From Candidatus Gastranaerophilales bacterium (GTDB lineage: Bacteria > Cyanobacteriota > Vampirovibrionia > Gastranaerophilales > Gastranaerophilaceae): a stretch of DNA of 50,804 nucleotides. A model generated the notes under the pieces. The model made no database searches. It had not been told where the DNA came from and was given only the letters and a program-made list of their open reading frames with translations. Below, in pieces: positions 32,578-41,629 of this stretch. Location of the stretch: positions 1 through 50,804 of the forward strand of contig CALUVN010000008.1 in the NCBI GenBank assembly GCA_944324235.1, in the 5' to 3' direction. Numbering within the stretch: the first letter of the stretch is position 1; every line of letters begins with the position of its first letter. A program made the translations under genes and the position numbers.

Positions 32578-33894
32578 ATGTATAAATTATACCCGTATTT
32601 TACAAATGATGGCTCAGTAGGCCTATTTAGCCCTGCGGATGATGATATTTATCATTCAACATACGGTGCTCTGACCGAGGCGTACGAAAAATTTGTTTTG
32701 CCTATGAATCTGGAAAAATTTTTTGCAGATTCAACTAATATAAAAATTTTAGATATTTGTTTTGGAATCGGATATAATACAAAAAGTTTTTTTGATTTTT
32801 TCCTAAAAAATATTTCTTCAAAAAACAACAATAACGCGCCGATATATTCCGATAATATTTTACGATCAAAAGAACAAAAAATTAATAATAAAATAAGTAT
32901 TTATATCAAAGCGGTAGATACAGATAAAACTTTAGCATATTTATCTCCATTTTTTGTAACAGGAAAGAAATTACCAAAGAACTATAAGCTGCCCTTTGAG
33001 GAAAAAAGGATAGAAAAATTAATCCACAAACATGACGTTGATAATAATAAAAGTAAAAATAAAATAAAACAAAATAAGCCAAAACAGTCAGCTTCGACTG
33101 ATTGCAAAGATGAAAATCAGAAGACAACATTTGATAATAAATTGTCGCGTATTACAAATATAATTTTTTTAAAAGAAATTATCAAAAATTCTAATAATTT
33201 TTTAGTTGACCCTGAAATTAACCAAATATTAACGGATAAAAATTATCGCAATTATTTTGACAAATTTATGGTCAATTTATTCAATTTTGAAAGAAATCGC
33301 AGGTATATTTACACCCCTTTAAGGCGTTTAAATGTCTTTTTACATAATATATATTATAACCATGTATCTATAAGTTATAAAAAGGCTCTCAAATGCCTTA
33401 AATTAAACGATTTTACTTTTGACCTAAAAATTGAGGATGCAAGGGTTGCTCTTCAAAATGACAATAATTTGTATAATTATGTCTTTTTGGACGCCTTTAC
33501 ACCTGCAAAGTGCCCTTGTCTTTGGACTGAAGACTTTTTTAAACTTTTATATGTGCATTTGGATCATAATGGTATGATTTTTACTTATTCAAATTCTGCG
33601 GCAGTGCGTAATGCATTTTTAAACGCTGGTTTTTATGTTGGAAAAATATACAATGAATCAGCAGGAAAGTTTATGGGCACTGTTGCCTGCAAAAATAAAT
33701 CACTTATAAAAGTTGAACTGTCTGAATATGATTTAGGGCTTTTAAAAACAAAAGCAGGTATTGTTTACAGAGATGAAAATTTCAATTCAACTAATGAGGC
33801 AATTATTGAGTCTCATAAAAAAGCTGTTGAGACAAGCAATCTTATATCAAGTTCTCAATATATAAAAAACACAAGGAGAAACGCAAATGTATGA
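32578..33894 (+). CDS. MnmD-like methyltransferase with Asn/Lys-rich insertion
   Basis: Protein of 438 residues from ATG 32578, chosen because the promoter predicts transcription from that base; an ATG at 32515 would lie upstream of the promoter. SAM-binding motif ILDICFGIGYNTKSF and the MnmC2/MnmD signature VFLDAFTPAKCPCLWTEDFF with the AAVRNAFLNAGF helix are present. The family methylates the wobble uridine side chain of tRNA. A low-complexity Lys/Asn-rich region (about 80-200) interrupts the fold and makes it longer than ordinary MnmD. The stop overlaps the next gene by 8 bp. Confidence 0.82.
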   Translation: MYKLYPYFTNDGSVGLFSPADDDIYHSTYGALTEAYEKFVLPMNLEKFFADSTNIKILDICFGIGYNTKSFFDFFLKNISSKNNNNAPIYSDNILRSKEQKINNKISIYIKAVDTDKTLAYLSPFFVTGKKLPKNYKLPFEEKRIEKLIHKHDVDNNKSKNKIKQNKPKQSASTDCKDENQKTTFDNKLSRITNIIFLKEIIKNSNNFLVDPEINQILTDKNYRNYFDKFMVNLFNFERNRRYIYTPLRRLNVFLHNIYYNHVSISYKKALKCLKLNDFTFDLKIEDARVALQNDNNLYNYVFLDAFTPAKCPCLWTEDFFKLLYVHLDHNGMIFTYSNSAAVRNAFLNAGFYVGKIYNESAGKFMGTVACKNKSLIKVELSEYDLGLLKTKAGIVYRDENFNSTNEAIIESHKKAVETSNLISSSQYIKNTRRNANV

Positions 33895-35200
33895 CGTAAT
33901 TGTTGCCGGCGGAGGAACTTCAGGATGTGCTGCTGCCTACATAGCAGGAAAATGCGGCTTAAAGGTTTTATTAATTGAAAAAAATATTCACCTTGGTGGA
34001 ACAATATCCTCAGGACTTGTTGTTCCGGTAATGCTTTCCGGTGAAAACCAGATTAATACTGAATTCTACAGGGACTTAATAGCCGAATTGTCTTCAATAG
34101 GCGGACAGGTGACTTATCAAAATAACAGTGGCTGGTTTAATCCTGAATTGATTAAAATAGCTCTTGACCGTATGATGGAAAAAGCCTCTGTGGATGTTCT
34201 TTTAGGAACATCAGTTACGTCTGTTCAAAAAGCAGGGCGTGATATTGTATCTGTTTCTATAAATACAAAAATATTATCAGAATATAGCGAGCAGATAGAT
34301 ACTAATAATAATTATGTATTTTCTCATAAAATTTTATCAGAACCTATCGCGGCGCGGTACATAATTGATGCAACAGGAAATTGCGAAATTGGAAAAATTT
34401 CCGATTGTGAATTTTTAAATGAAAATCATGAAAATCAGCCAGTGAGTTTAAGATTTATAATGAGCGGAGTTAATCTTGAAGTTTTTGGAAAGTGGCTTCT
34501 TGAAGTTGACTCTGACAGAAACGTTACTACAGTAGAGAATATAGACGGTTATACACACCTTTCCACGGCATATACCTGGGATACCTCTAAGAACTGGGCT
34601 CTTGCGCCATTTTTTGATGATGCAGTAAGTAAAAATATCATTAAAGACTATGACAGAAACTATTTTCAGGTATTTACAGTCGCAGGAATGCCTGGTGCTG
34701 TAGCTTTTAATTGTCCAAGAATTGTTGATACCATTAACCCGCTTAATATTATAGATACATCAATGGCTTTAAAATATGCACGTTCAAGCATTTTGAGGAT
34801 TACGAAATTTTGCAAGACATATTTTCCGGGGTTTGAAAATGCTTACATTTCAAACATCGCAGATATGCTTGGTGTAAGGGTTTCAAGGCGGATTAAGGGC
34901 AAATATATTTATACAATTGACGATATAAAAACTCATAGAACATTTGAACATCCGGTGTTGATTTCAAATTATCCAGTAGACGTGCATTCTGCGCAGAAAG
35001 ACACTTCTATACTTGATATAACAAGCGATTATCAGCTCCCTATAGAGGCATTAATGTCTGCCGATATTGATAATTTATTTGTGGTTGGCAGATGTATTTC
35101 AGCGGACTTTAAGGCGCAGGCAGCGCTCAGAGTTCAGGCAAGCTGCTTTTCTATGGGCGAAGGTGTTGCACGGTATATAGCAAACCTTATGAGTTATTAA
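33887..35200 (+). CDS. FAD-dependent oxidoreductase (PF12831 type)
   Basis: Protein of 437 residues with an N-terminal dinucleotide-binding fold (VIVAGGGTSGCAAAYIAGKCGLKV is the beta-alpha-beta unit, then LIEKNIHLGGTISSG) and a C-terminal FAD segment (NLFVVGRCISADFKAQAALR). It resembles the family typified by FAD_oxidored proteins of unknown substrate. AAGGAG precedes the ATG. It overlaps the MnmD-like gene by 8 bp, so the two are cotranscribed, and it runs 14 bp into the convergent flavoprotein gene. Confidence 0.85.
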   Translation: MYDVIVAGGGTSGCAAAYIAGKCGLKVLLIEKNIHLGGTISSGLVVPVMLSGENQINTEFYRDLIAELSSIGGQVTYQNNSGWFNPELIKIALDRMMEKASVDVLLGTSVTSVQKAGRDIVSVSINTKILSEYSEQIDTNNNYVFSHKILSEPIAARYIIDATGNCEIGKISDCEFLNENHENQPVSLRFIMSGVNLEVFGKWLLEVDSDRNVTTVENIDGYTHLSTAYTWDTSKNWALAPFFDDAVSKNIIKDYDRNYFQVFTVAGMPGAVAFNCPRIVDTINPLNIIDTSMALKYARSSILRITKFCKTYFPGFENAYISNIADMLGVRVSRRIKGKYIYTIDDIKTHRTFEHPVLISNYPVDVHSAQKDTSILDITSDYQLPIEALMSADIDNLFVVGRCISADFKAQAALRVQASCFSMGEGVARYIANLMSY

Positions 35201-36557
35201 TTTTTTCAAGTTTTGCGTTTAGAATTTGTGCAGCATTAAGCAGCGGGTCTATTGTCGTCGAAAATGGCGGGGCGTAGGTCAAATCGTTGCATACAAATTC
35301 AGATACCGTAAGTTTTGCTATTATCGCGCCTGTGAGTGTATTAATTCTTTTGTCAGCATCTCCGCTTCCTATTGCTTGCCCGCCGAGTATTCTACCGCTC
35401 TTAGTATCAGCAACAATTTTAAGTGTAATGTTGTTTACATCCGGCATATACCCGACTTTGTCATTTTTGGTGACGGTTGCTGATATTGGTGAAAAGCCGT
35501 TAATTTGAGCTTTTTTTTCTGTATATCCTGTCATTGACATTGTAAACCCAAGGCATCGGGTTACTGCCGAGCCTAAAATTCCTTCAAAGGATTCGTTTTG
35601 CCCGCAAAGATTCATTGCGGCAACTCGCCCTTCTTTATTTGCAGTAGACCCCAGCGGAATCCACAGTTTTGACCCGTCAATCAGTGATGTTTTTTCTGCG
35701 CAGTCGCCGCAGGCATAAATATCGTGATTGGAGGTTCGCATTTCTTTATTGACAAATATTGCTCCTGTTTGCCCTATTTCAATACCGGCATCTTTCGCTA
35801 TATCAATATTTGGTGTAACCCCAGCACAGACGACAACCATATCGGTCTCAAATTCATCCCCTCCTGCAAGCCGTACTGTTTTTACACCTTTTTCATCACC
35901 TGAAAATTCGGTGACAATGTCCCCTGTGATAATTTTAAATCGTTCTGCGCTTATTGAATTTAGTTGTTCAAGTATCAGGTCTGAGATGTCGTTATCAAAT
36001 GCAGGCATAAAATGCGTAGACTGTTCAACAAGTGTTACTTTAAGATTTTGTTTAACAAAAGCCTCAAGCAGTTCAACGCCTATATAGCCGCTGCCAATAA
36101 TTGTTGCATGACGGGATAATAGAGCCTTTTCTTTAATTGCGATTCCGTCTTCTATCGTGCGCAGCGTAAAAACGTTTTTAAGAGGCAGATTTTTTATATC
36201 TGGTATTCTCGGTGAAGCACCTGTCGCAATTACAAGTTTGTCGTAATCAACCAGTTTTGCATCTTTATTCTGCATATCTTCAACAAGAATTTTTTTACTG
36301 TCTGGTAAGATTTTTGTGACTTTATTTTGTAAATGTACATATATTCTGTCTTTTGCGAATTCTTCCGGCGAACGTACAAGAAGCATCCGATAATCTTCAA
36401 AGTTTCCTTCAATATAGTAAGGCAGCCCGCATGCTGAATATGATACATGAGTGTCCTGCGTGTATATTTCTATTTCAGCATCAGGTAAAAGTCTTCTGGA
36501 TTTTGCTGCAGCTTTTGCACCCGCTGCAACCCCACCAATGATTACAATTCTAGTCAT
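35187..36557 (-). CDS. CoA-disulfide reductase/NADH oxidase-type flavoprotein
   Basis: Protein of 456 residues. FAD site IVIIGGVAAGAKAAAKSRR, the single redox Cys in VSYSACGLPYYI, NAD site ATIIGSGYIGVELLEAF and the second FAD motif IYACGDCAEKTSL are all present. The Cys may act as Cys-sulfenate (NADH oxidase/peroxidase) or bind CoA (CoA-disulfide reductase); the sequence alone does not decide. It fits the oxygen-defence theme of this region of the genome. Length is normal. Confidence 0.9.
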   Translation of the reverse strand: MTRIVIIGGVAAGAKAAAKSRRLLPDAEIEIYTQDTHVSYSACGLPYYIEGNFEDYRMLLVRSPEEFAKDRIYVHLQNKVTKILPDSKKILVEDMQNKDAKLVDYDKLVIATGASPRIPDIKNLPLKNVFTLRTIEDGIAIKEKALLSRHATIIGSGYIGVELLEAFVKQNLKVTLVEQSTHFMPAFDNDISDLILEQLNSISAERFKIITGDIVTEFSGDEKGVKTVRLAGGDEFETDMVVVCAGVTPNIDIAKDAGIEIGQTGAIFVNKEMRTSNHDIYACGDCAEKTSLIDGSKLWIPLGSTANKEGRVAAMNLCGQNESFEGILGSAVTRCLGFTMSMTGYTEKKAQINGFSPISATVTKNDKVGYMPDVNNITLKIVADTKSGRILGGQAIGSGDADKRINTLTGAIIAKLTVSEFVCNDLTYAPPFSTTIDPLLNAAQILNAKLEKINNS

Positions 36558-36602
36558 ACTTAAATTATCCGACGCTATAGAATTTTATCAATCTACAATC
36601 GG

Positions 36603-36758
36603 CTAATTTAGTCCTGATGTTGACATAATCAGTTCTTTCATAAACGTGCAGTATGCATCCATATCTTCGTCGTATTCGCCGTTTGAAGCTGCTGTATCTT
36701 CTATCAGTGTTTTTAAATCAACAATTATTTTTTCTTTTTTTAAATCTTCAAACATCAT
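36603..36758 (-). CDS. 51-residue acidic small protein
   Basis: A short ORF read from tandem ATG codons at 36758, preceded by TAAGGAGAG at good spacing. It encodes an acidic helical protein (MMFEDLKKEKIIVDLKTLIE, then NGEYDEDMDAYCTFMKELI) with one Cys. The strong ribosome site and protein-like composition support a real gene. It lies 45 bp upstream of the NADH-oxidase-type gene on the same strand, possibly in the same transcript. Function unknown. Confidence 0.6.
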   Translation of the reverse strand: MMFEDLKKEKIIVDLKTLIEDTAASNGEYDEDMDAYCTFMKELIMSTSGLN

Positions 36759-36907
36759 CTACTCTCCTTAGTAACATTTCATATTTATATATCTCGGCTT
36801 TCATGTGTAAAAACTTTAGAGCAAAACGATGATTTGTAACAAAATTTTACTAAATGACAAAAATATATTTTTACTGCACTTAATAATTTACATATAGGAA
36901 TTATTAA

Positions 36908-37297
36908 ATGAACGTACAAAATACAAACAAGCAGACATTCACAGCAAAATTTTTATATAGCGATTCTCTCAAGCGGGTCGCAGACTATGCCGTTAAACAC
37001 AATCAATTTGACAGGCTTAATCAAGCTCGAAAAAATATTGACAATGTACTGCTGAGCACACGTGTTAAACTTGACATAAGCGAGTCTGCAAGCGGCAGAC
37101 CGGTTGTATCATTCACCACATACAAGCCTAAAAAGAGTGTTTTAGTTGCTTATAGTTTTGATGATTACGTTGAAGTTAAGAAAACTACCTACGCAGCATC
37201 TAAAAACTGTAATCCTTTTAAATTTGCGCTTGAAAAGATAATAAAACTTGGCAACAGCGCTCCTAAAAACAAGATGTATAAGACTGTAATAAAATAG
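36908..37297 (+). CDS. Small F-x-A tag protein
   Basis: Protein of 129 residues beginning MNVQNTNKQTFTAKFLYSDS, matching the polar start plus F-x-[G/A]-K/R pattern of several neighbours. The remainder is a soluble alpha/beta domain (SLKRVADYAVKHNQFDRLN, VVSFTTYKPKKSVLVAYSF), with no recognised family. A TTTACT/TATAGG pair just upstream could be its promoter. It ends 2 bp from the convergent ABC permease gene. Function unknown; similar short proteins occur at 24769, 39689 and 40350. Confidence 0.6.
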   Translation: MNVQNTNKQTFTAKFLYSDSLKRVADYAVKHNQFDRLNQARKNIDNVLLSTRVKLDISESASGRPVVSFTTYKPKKSVLVAYSFDDYVEVKKTTYAASKNCNPFKFALEKIIKLGNSAPKNKMYKTVIK

Positions 37298-37299
37298 CT

Positions 37300-38184
37300 T
37301 TAGTCACTTTCATTGTAGACAAATTTTTTACGTAAATTCCATTGAACAAGTGTCAGACAAAGAATAATAACAAACAATACATAGGCAATCGCTGAAGCTT
37401 TACCTACATTAAAATATTCAAAAGCATTTTTGTAAATTGAGTAAACAAGTACATTTGTGCTGTCTAAAGGACCGCCTTCCGTCATCAGATATATTAAGTC
37501 AAACACTTGAAATGAACTTATCGCTGTAATAATTATCACGAAAAATATAGTTGGCGAAAGCATTGGCACAGTTACATTTATGAAAGTTTGCAGCGGATTT
37601 GCACCGTCAATTTTTGCAGCTTCGAATAAATTATCAGGAACAGACGAGAATCCTGAAAGAAATATAACCATATTGTAGCCGATAAGTTTCCAAACGGTAA
37701 CGATAATTAGAGCAGGCATTGCCCAGTGTGTGTCATACAACCAGTTTATGTTCATCTGCAGCACTTTGTTCAGCAGTCCGATGTTCGGGTCAAAAATCCA
37801 TTCCCAAACTACCCCTATAACTATCATCGGGGTTATGAAAGGTAAAAAATAGGCCGTTTTGAAAAATTCAGCACATTTTATTTTAGAGTTCAGTATAGCA
37901 GCAAGTACAAGCGGAATAATTACCCCAAATACGGATGTTGCAACCGCAAAAACAATCGTATTAATTAATATTTTGTAAAAAAGTGGTTCTGAAAATATAA
38001 GTTTGTAATTATCAAAACCAACGAACTCAATCGGATTAAGAAGATCCCACTTTGCAAAGCTTAATCCAAACGAAGCAGCTACAGGCAAAACAATAAATAT
38101 TAATGTACCGGTAAGGGCCGGCAGAATAAAAAGAAAACCAGCTATAGCGTGATTATTAAGAAATTTTCCGATGAATTTTTTCAT
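37300..38184 (-). CDS. Sugar ABC transporter permease (MalF/UgpA type), orphan
   Basis: Protein of 294 residues from the ATG at 38184; an upstream in-frame start exists but would extend through the promoter region. Six transmembrane helices and the EAA loop that docks the ATPase (FEAAKIDGANPLQTFINVTV) identify a carbohydrate-uptake type permease. Such systems need a second permease, a binding protein and an ATPase. None is adjacent: a tag protein lies on one side and a divergent phosphohexomutase on the other. The TATAAT box sits 9 bases before the ATG, so the leader is very short. Confidence 0.88.
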   Translation of the reverse strand: MKKFIGKFLNNHAIAGFLFILPALTGTLIFIVLPVAASFGLSFAKWDLLNPIEFVGFDNYKLIFSEPLFYKILINTIVFAVATSVFGVIIPLVLAAILNSKIKCAEFFKTAYFLPFITPMIVIGVVWEWIFDPNIGLLNKVLQMNINWLYDTHWAMPALIIVTVWKLIGYNMVIFLSGFSSVPDNLFEAAKIDGANPLQTFINVTVPMLSPTIFFVIIITAISSFQVFDLIYLMTEGGPLDSTNVLVYSIYKNAFEYFNVGKASAIAYVLFVIILCLTLVQWNLRKKFVYNESD

Positions 38185-38226
38185 GGTATCATTATTATAG
38201 AATAAATTAAACGGGGAGTCTTTATT

Positions 38227-39687
38227 ATGAAAAAATATGAACACGCATTTGGTAAAAACGATATCAGAGGAATTTACGGCGACGATATCACTGAAGAATT
38301 GTATTATAACGTTGGCCGCAGCTTTGTGAAATGGCTTGAACTAAAGTCATCAATGTCTCCTGAAAATATGTGGATTACCGTAACACAAGACGCGCGTCTT
38401 CATTCTCCAGCTCTTGCTAAAGCTCTTGAAAGCGGTCTTCGTTCTGCCGGTGTTCATGTTATAGATTTAGGTCTTGCCCCGACTCCTATCGGTTATTATT
38501 CTGAAGTTGTCGGTGTATCTGAAAGTGTTACAAACGGCAATAAGGTTACTGCTGCTTTAATTATTACTGCAAGCCACAATCCGTCTGAATATAACGGGCT
38601 GAAAATGACTTATAATCATCAAACCCTGAATGAGTTGCAAATTAAAGAAGTGCGCGATATCACTTTTGAAAACTGGGTAGAAGCTCCTGCTGAATTTTCT
38701 GCTGACGTTATAAAATATAATATAATACCTGATTATCAGGCTGATATGTTGAAACGATTTGCCGGTATTGGAAAAGGAGTTAAAGTTGTAGTGGATAGTG
38801 CAAATGCAACCGGCGGGGTTGTTGCTCCGAAATTATATAAAGAACTTGGATGTGAAGTGATTGAACTTTTCTCCGAACCTGATGGACATTTTCCTAATCA
38901 CCACCCGAATCCGAGTGATGAAAAAACTCTTGATGCTGTTAAAAAAGCCGTTGTAGACAACAAGGCTGATTTGGGTATCGCTTTTGACGGCGACAGCGAC
39001 AGAATTGGTGTTATTGACAGTGCAGGCAATTCTTTAACAGGTGATAAACTGCTTTTAATATACGCCATGGATTTAATTGATAGCTGCAAAAAGTCAGGAG
39101 AAAAGCTGCCAACGGTAGTTTCTGAAGTAAAATGCTCTCAAGTACTCTACGATACAATTAATTCTACAGGTGCGCAAGCTGTTATGTGCAAAACAGGACA
39201 CGGTTATATTAAAGAGAAAATGAAAGAAACAGGTGCAATTCTTGCAGGTGAGATGAGCGGTCATACATTCTTTAAAGATAGATATTACGGATTTGATGAT
39301 GCAGTTTATGCAGGCTGCAGGATTATTGAAATTATATCAAAGCACAGAAAAAATAATCCTGATTTTAAAATTCAGGATATGCTTGAACCCTTTGATGCAG
39401 TGTATTCATCCCATGAAGTAAGGTTTCCTTGCCCTAATGATAAGAAAAAAGCTACACTTGAGGCGTTTAAATCGGCTGTAAACAATAATAAAAATCTTTT
39501 TGGTGCTGATATCAAAGATATAGTAACTATTGACGGTATGAGAATTATCTTTGACGGAGGTTTTGCCCTCATCAGACAAAGTAACACAGAACCGGTATTT
39601 ACTTTACGCTTTGAGGCTAAAGACAAAGCACAGTGCGAGCAGTTTGAAAATGCTATGATTTCTCAATTGAAAAAATGCATGTTGTAG
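38227..39687 (+). CDS. Phosphomannomutase/phosphoglucomutase
   Basis: Protein of 486 residues of the alpha-D-phosphohexomutase family. The phosphoserine loop TASHNPSEYNGLK, the metal loop AFDGDSDRIGVID, the sugar-specificity loop GEMSGHTFF and the C-terminal phosphate-binding RQSNTEPVFTLRFEA are intact. It interconverts hexose 1- and 6-phosphates, feeding GDP-mannose or UDP-glucose and glycogen metabolism. GGGGAG precedes the ATG. Transcribed divergently from the sugar permease with a 42-bp shared region. Confidence 0.93.
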   Translation: MKKYEHAFGKNDIRGIYGDDITEELYYNVGRSFVKWLELKSSMSPENMWITVTQDARLHSPALAKALESGLRSAGVHVIDLGLAPTPIGYYSEVVGVSESVTNGNKVTAALIITASHNPSEYNGLKMTYNHQTLNELQIKEVRDITFENWVEAPAEFSADVIKYNIIPDYQADMLKRFAGIGKGVKVVVDSANATGGVVAPKLYKELGCEVIELFSEPDGHFPNHHPNPSDEKTLDAVKKAVVDNKADLGIAFDGDSDRIGVIDSAGNSLTGDKLLLIYAMDLIDSCKKSGEKLPTVVSEVKCSQVLYDTINSTGAQAVMCKTGHGYIKEKMKETGAILAGEMSGHTFFKDRYYGFDDAVYAGCRIIEIISKHRKNNPDFKIQDMLEPFDAVYSSHEVRFPCPNDKKKATLEAFKSAVNNNKNLFGADIKDIVTIDGMRIIFDGGFALIRQSNTEPVFTLRFEAKDKAQCEQFENAMISQLKKCML

Positions 39688-39688
39688 A

Positions 39689-40234
39689 CTAATCTGCTGA
39701 CTTGAAAAGCTCTTTTTTCAACTCTGTAAGGTTATCAACACTTATGAATTTTTTGTCTTTGATGAAATTATCAAATAAGTTCTGAAAATAGGTAAGTCGT
39801 TGTGTAATCAGCGCCAGAGGTCTTAAATGCTCCGGCTTTTTTGACGCAAATTCCAAAGCTTTCAACATATAAATATCATCGTGGTATGAGTCTAAAACTG
39901 TTGTTTTTCTGAAATCTGCAACATCTTTACCGGTAAATATAAAAATTTCGCCATAGCTGCTTAAATCTGTATTTATGCCGTGTAAATTAGCATTCATTTC
40001 CAGCCAGTGCGGGCTGTATCCCATGCGTGCAGCTTCTGATGCAAAAAATTCATATTTTTTATCCCTGAACAGGTAATCAGGTATAAATACATCAATTTCG
40101 TTTTTTTTATTTATCTTCGAATATTCAGGCAATATCTTTTGTGTTAATTCATTCAATAAATCCGGACCGCCTTTAATTCTTATATTTGCTTTAAAATCAG
40201 GATGAGTTTTGGTATTATTATAACTTATTTTCAT
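39689..40234 (-). CDS. F-x-A tag protein, soluble
   Basis: Protein of 181 residues from ATG 40234, placed by the GAAAGGA ribosome site; a longer frame up to 40363 is non-coding in character. It begins MKISYNNTKTHPDFKANIRI, again with the F-x-[G/A] start. The rest is a soluble alpha/beta domain (EIDVFIPDYLFRDKKYEFFA, SYGEIFIFTGKDVADF). No family recognised. It is divergent from the broken tag gene at 40350, and its stop lies just one base past the phosphohexomutase stop. Confidence 0.65.
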   Translation of the reverse strand: MKISYNNTKTHPDFKANIRIKGGPDLLNELTQKILPEYSKINKKNEIDVFIPDYLFRDKKYEFFASEAARMGYSPHWLEMNANLHGINTDLSSYGEIFIFTGKDVADFRKTTVLDSYHDDIYMLKALEFASKKPEHLRPLALITQRLTYFQNLFDNFIKDKKFISVDNLTELKKELFKSAD

Positions 40235-40349
40235 TAACTGTCCTTTCGTTTGTATATGTAAAACACGGGAAAAATTTTTTTTGTCATAATTATGAGATTT
40301 AAGCAAAAAAAATTTTTGTTTATGTTTTCTATCGACAGAAGGAGATTTT

Positions 40350-40497
40350 ATGAATACTAACATTACAAATTACAATACAGCTTTTAACGGCAGATATATT
40401 CTTAAAGAAGACCGCCTTACACGAAAGATATATAAATGAATTTAAACGATTAAATTCTCTTCAAGAACTTGTCTTAGAGCTGGCTAGAGAAAAATAG
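40350..40497 (+). pseudogene. Frameshifted small F-x-G tag gene
   Basis: ATG 40350 follows AGAAGGAGA and reads MNTNITNYNTAFNGRYILKE, then DRLTRKIYK before a stop at 40439. In the +1 frame the sequence continues as a convincing amphipathic helix (RYINEFKRLNSLQELVLELA, then REK) to a stop at 40497. Together they look like one protein of about 48 residues broken by a single-base insertion (or two-base loss) near 40400-40430. A programmed frameshift is possible but no slippery site is evident. Confidence 0.6.
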
Positions 40498-40536
40498 ACC
40501 TCTTGCAAATAAAAAAACTTTATGATACATTTATAA

Positions 40537-40565
40537 TTGTCAGAAAAGTTACTCACGAATATTTT
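40537..40565 (+). promoter_or_regulatory. Possible sigma-70 promoter for rpsE operon
   Basis: TTGTCA (40537-40542), 17 nt, TATTTT (40560-40565). It would start the rpsE-rpmD-rplO-secY transcript about 80 nt before the rpsE start codon. Confidence 0.45.
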
Positions 40566-40654
40566 TACCAATAGCTTTAATTAGCTTACTTTTTGGTGTA
40601 TTCGAAAAATATATTAATTTAGATTCGTATTTAACAATGAAAGGTAAAACTAAA

Positions 40655-41323
40655 ATGGATTTAGAAAACAAAGATGAATTGACAGTTGAAACTTCTGACT
40701 CTGCTCAATCAGCAGAAAATGAAGAAATTGCAGAAGCTGCAGAAGCTCTTGCCGAAGAAACTTCAGTTGCTGAAGAATCTCAAAAACCGGCAAGAAAAGG
40801 ACGCGGCAAAAAACAAAAAATAGAAACTCACGAAGAAAAACCGCAAAGCGAATGGACTGAACGTGTTGTTCAAATCCGTCGTGTTACAAAGGTTGTTAAA
40901 GGTGGTAAAAAATTAAGCTTCCGTGCTATCGTTATCGTAGGAAACCAAAAAGGTCAAGTCGGTATCGGTTGCGCTAAAGCTTCTGAAGTTATCATTGCTA
41001 TTCAAAAAGCAATTGCTGACGGCAGAAAAAATCTTATTACAGTACCTATCTTTAAAACAACTATTCCTCACCCTATCACCGGTCGTTCTGGTGCAGGTGC
41101 TGTAATGTTAAGACCGGCTTCTCAAGGTACAGGTATTATTGCCGGCGGTGCTGTCCGTTTAGTTCTTGAACTTGCAGGTATTGAAAATATTCTTTCAAAA
41201 TCTTTAGGTTCAAAATCACCTTTGAACGCTGCAAACGCTACTTTGAACGCTTTGAAAGCTCTCACTCCGTTCTCTGAAGTTGCTAAAAAACGCGGCTTAA
41301 CAATGGCAGAATTACTTAACTAG
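40655..41323 (+). CDS. rpsE: 30S ribosomal protein S5 with acidic N-terminal extension
   Basis: Protein of 222 residues from ATG 40655, which has AAAGG about 10 nt upstream; ATG 40637 is an alternative. Residues 1-70 are an extra acidic Glu/Ala-rich stretch ([19 protein letters not shown]) not found in ordinary S5, followed by a basic linker. The canonical S5 core begins at [19 protein letters not shown] and includes GVGCAK-like [11 protein letters not shown] and the C-terminal domain. It acts in translation accuracy. rplR, which normally precedes it, is missing. Confidence 0.96.
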   Translation: MDLENKDELTVETSDSAQSAENEEIAEAAEALAEETSVAEESQKPARKGRGKKQKIETHEEKPQSEWTERVVQIRRVTKVVKGGKKLSFRAIVIVGNQKGQVGIGCAKASEVIIAIQKAIADGRKNLITVPIFKTTIPHPITGRSGAGAVMLRPASQGTGIIAGGAVRLVLELAGIENILSKSLGSKSPLNAANATLNALKALTPFSEVAKKRGLTMAELLN

Positions 41324-41356
41324 TGGATTAATTAAATTTATAAAGGAAATAATAAA

Positions 41357-41548
41357 ATGGCTAAAAATGATCAAAAACAAATCAAAATTAAACTTGTCAG
41401 AAGTTTAATCGGTTCTTCAGAACCGCAAAGACGAGTTGTTAAAGCACTTGGTCTTACTAAAAAAGATCAGGTTGTTGAACATTACAACAGCCCAACCATT
41501 ATGGGTATGGTAAATAAAGTTTCTCACTTACTGGAAGTTGTTGAGTAG
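41357..41548 (+). CDS. rpmD: 50S ribosomal protein L30
   Basis: Protein of 63 residues, full length for bacterial L30: IKIKLVRSLIGSSEPQRRVV and LGLTKKDQVVEH with GMVNKVSHLLEV. It binds 23S rRNA on the subunit surface. Thirty-three bases separate it from rpsE, with AAAGGAA as ribosome site. Gene order rpsE-rpmD-rplO-secY is that of the spc operon. Confidence 0.95.
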   Translation: MAKNDQKQIKIKLVRSLIGSSEPQRRVVKALGLTKKDQVVEHYNSPTIMGMVNKVSHLLEVVE

Positions 41549-41629
41549 AAACTGATTGCGTGTGCTGCAAGATAATTTGCAGAGTTAGTTAATAGCGAGC
41601 AATCGCATACAAGAAAGAGGAAAAATAAA

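Noticed and set aside
36395-36405. CCGATAA on the plus strand as another sigma-28 box.
   Set aside because: It lies inside the coding region of the 35187-36557 flavoprotein and has no TAAA at the right distance.
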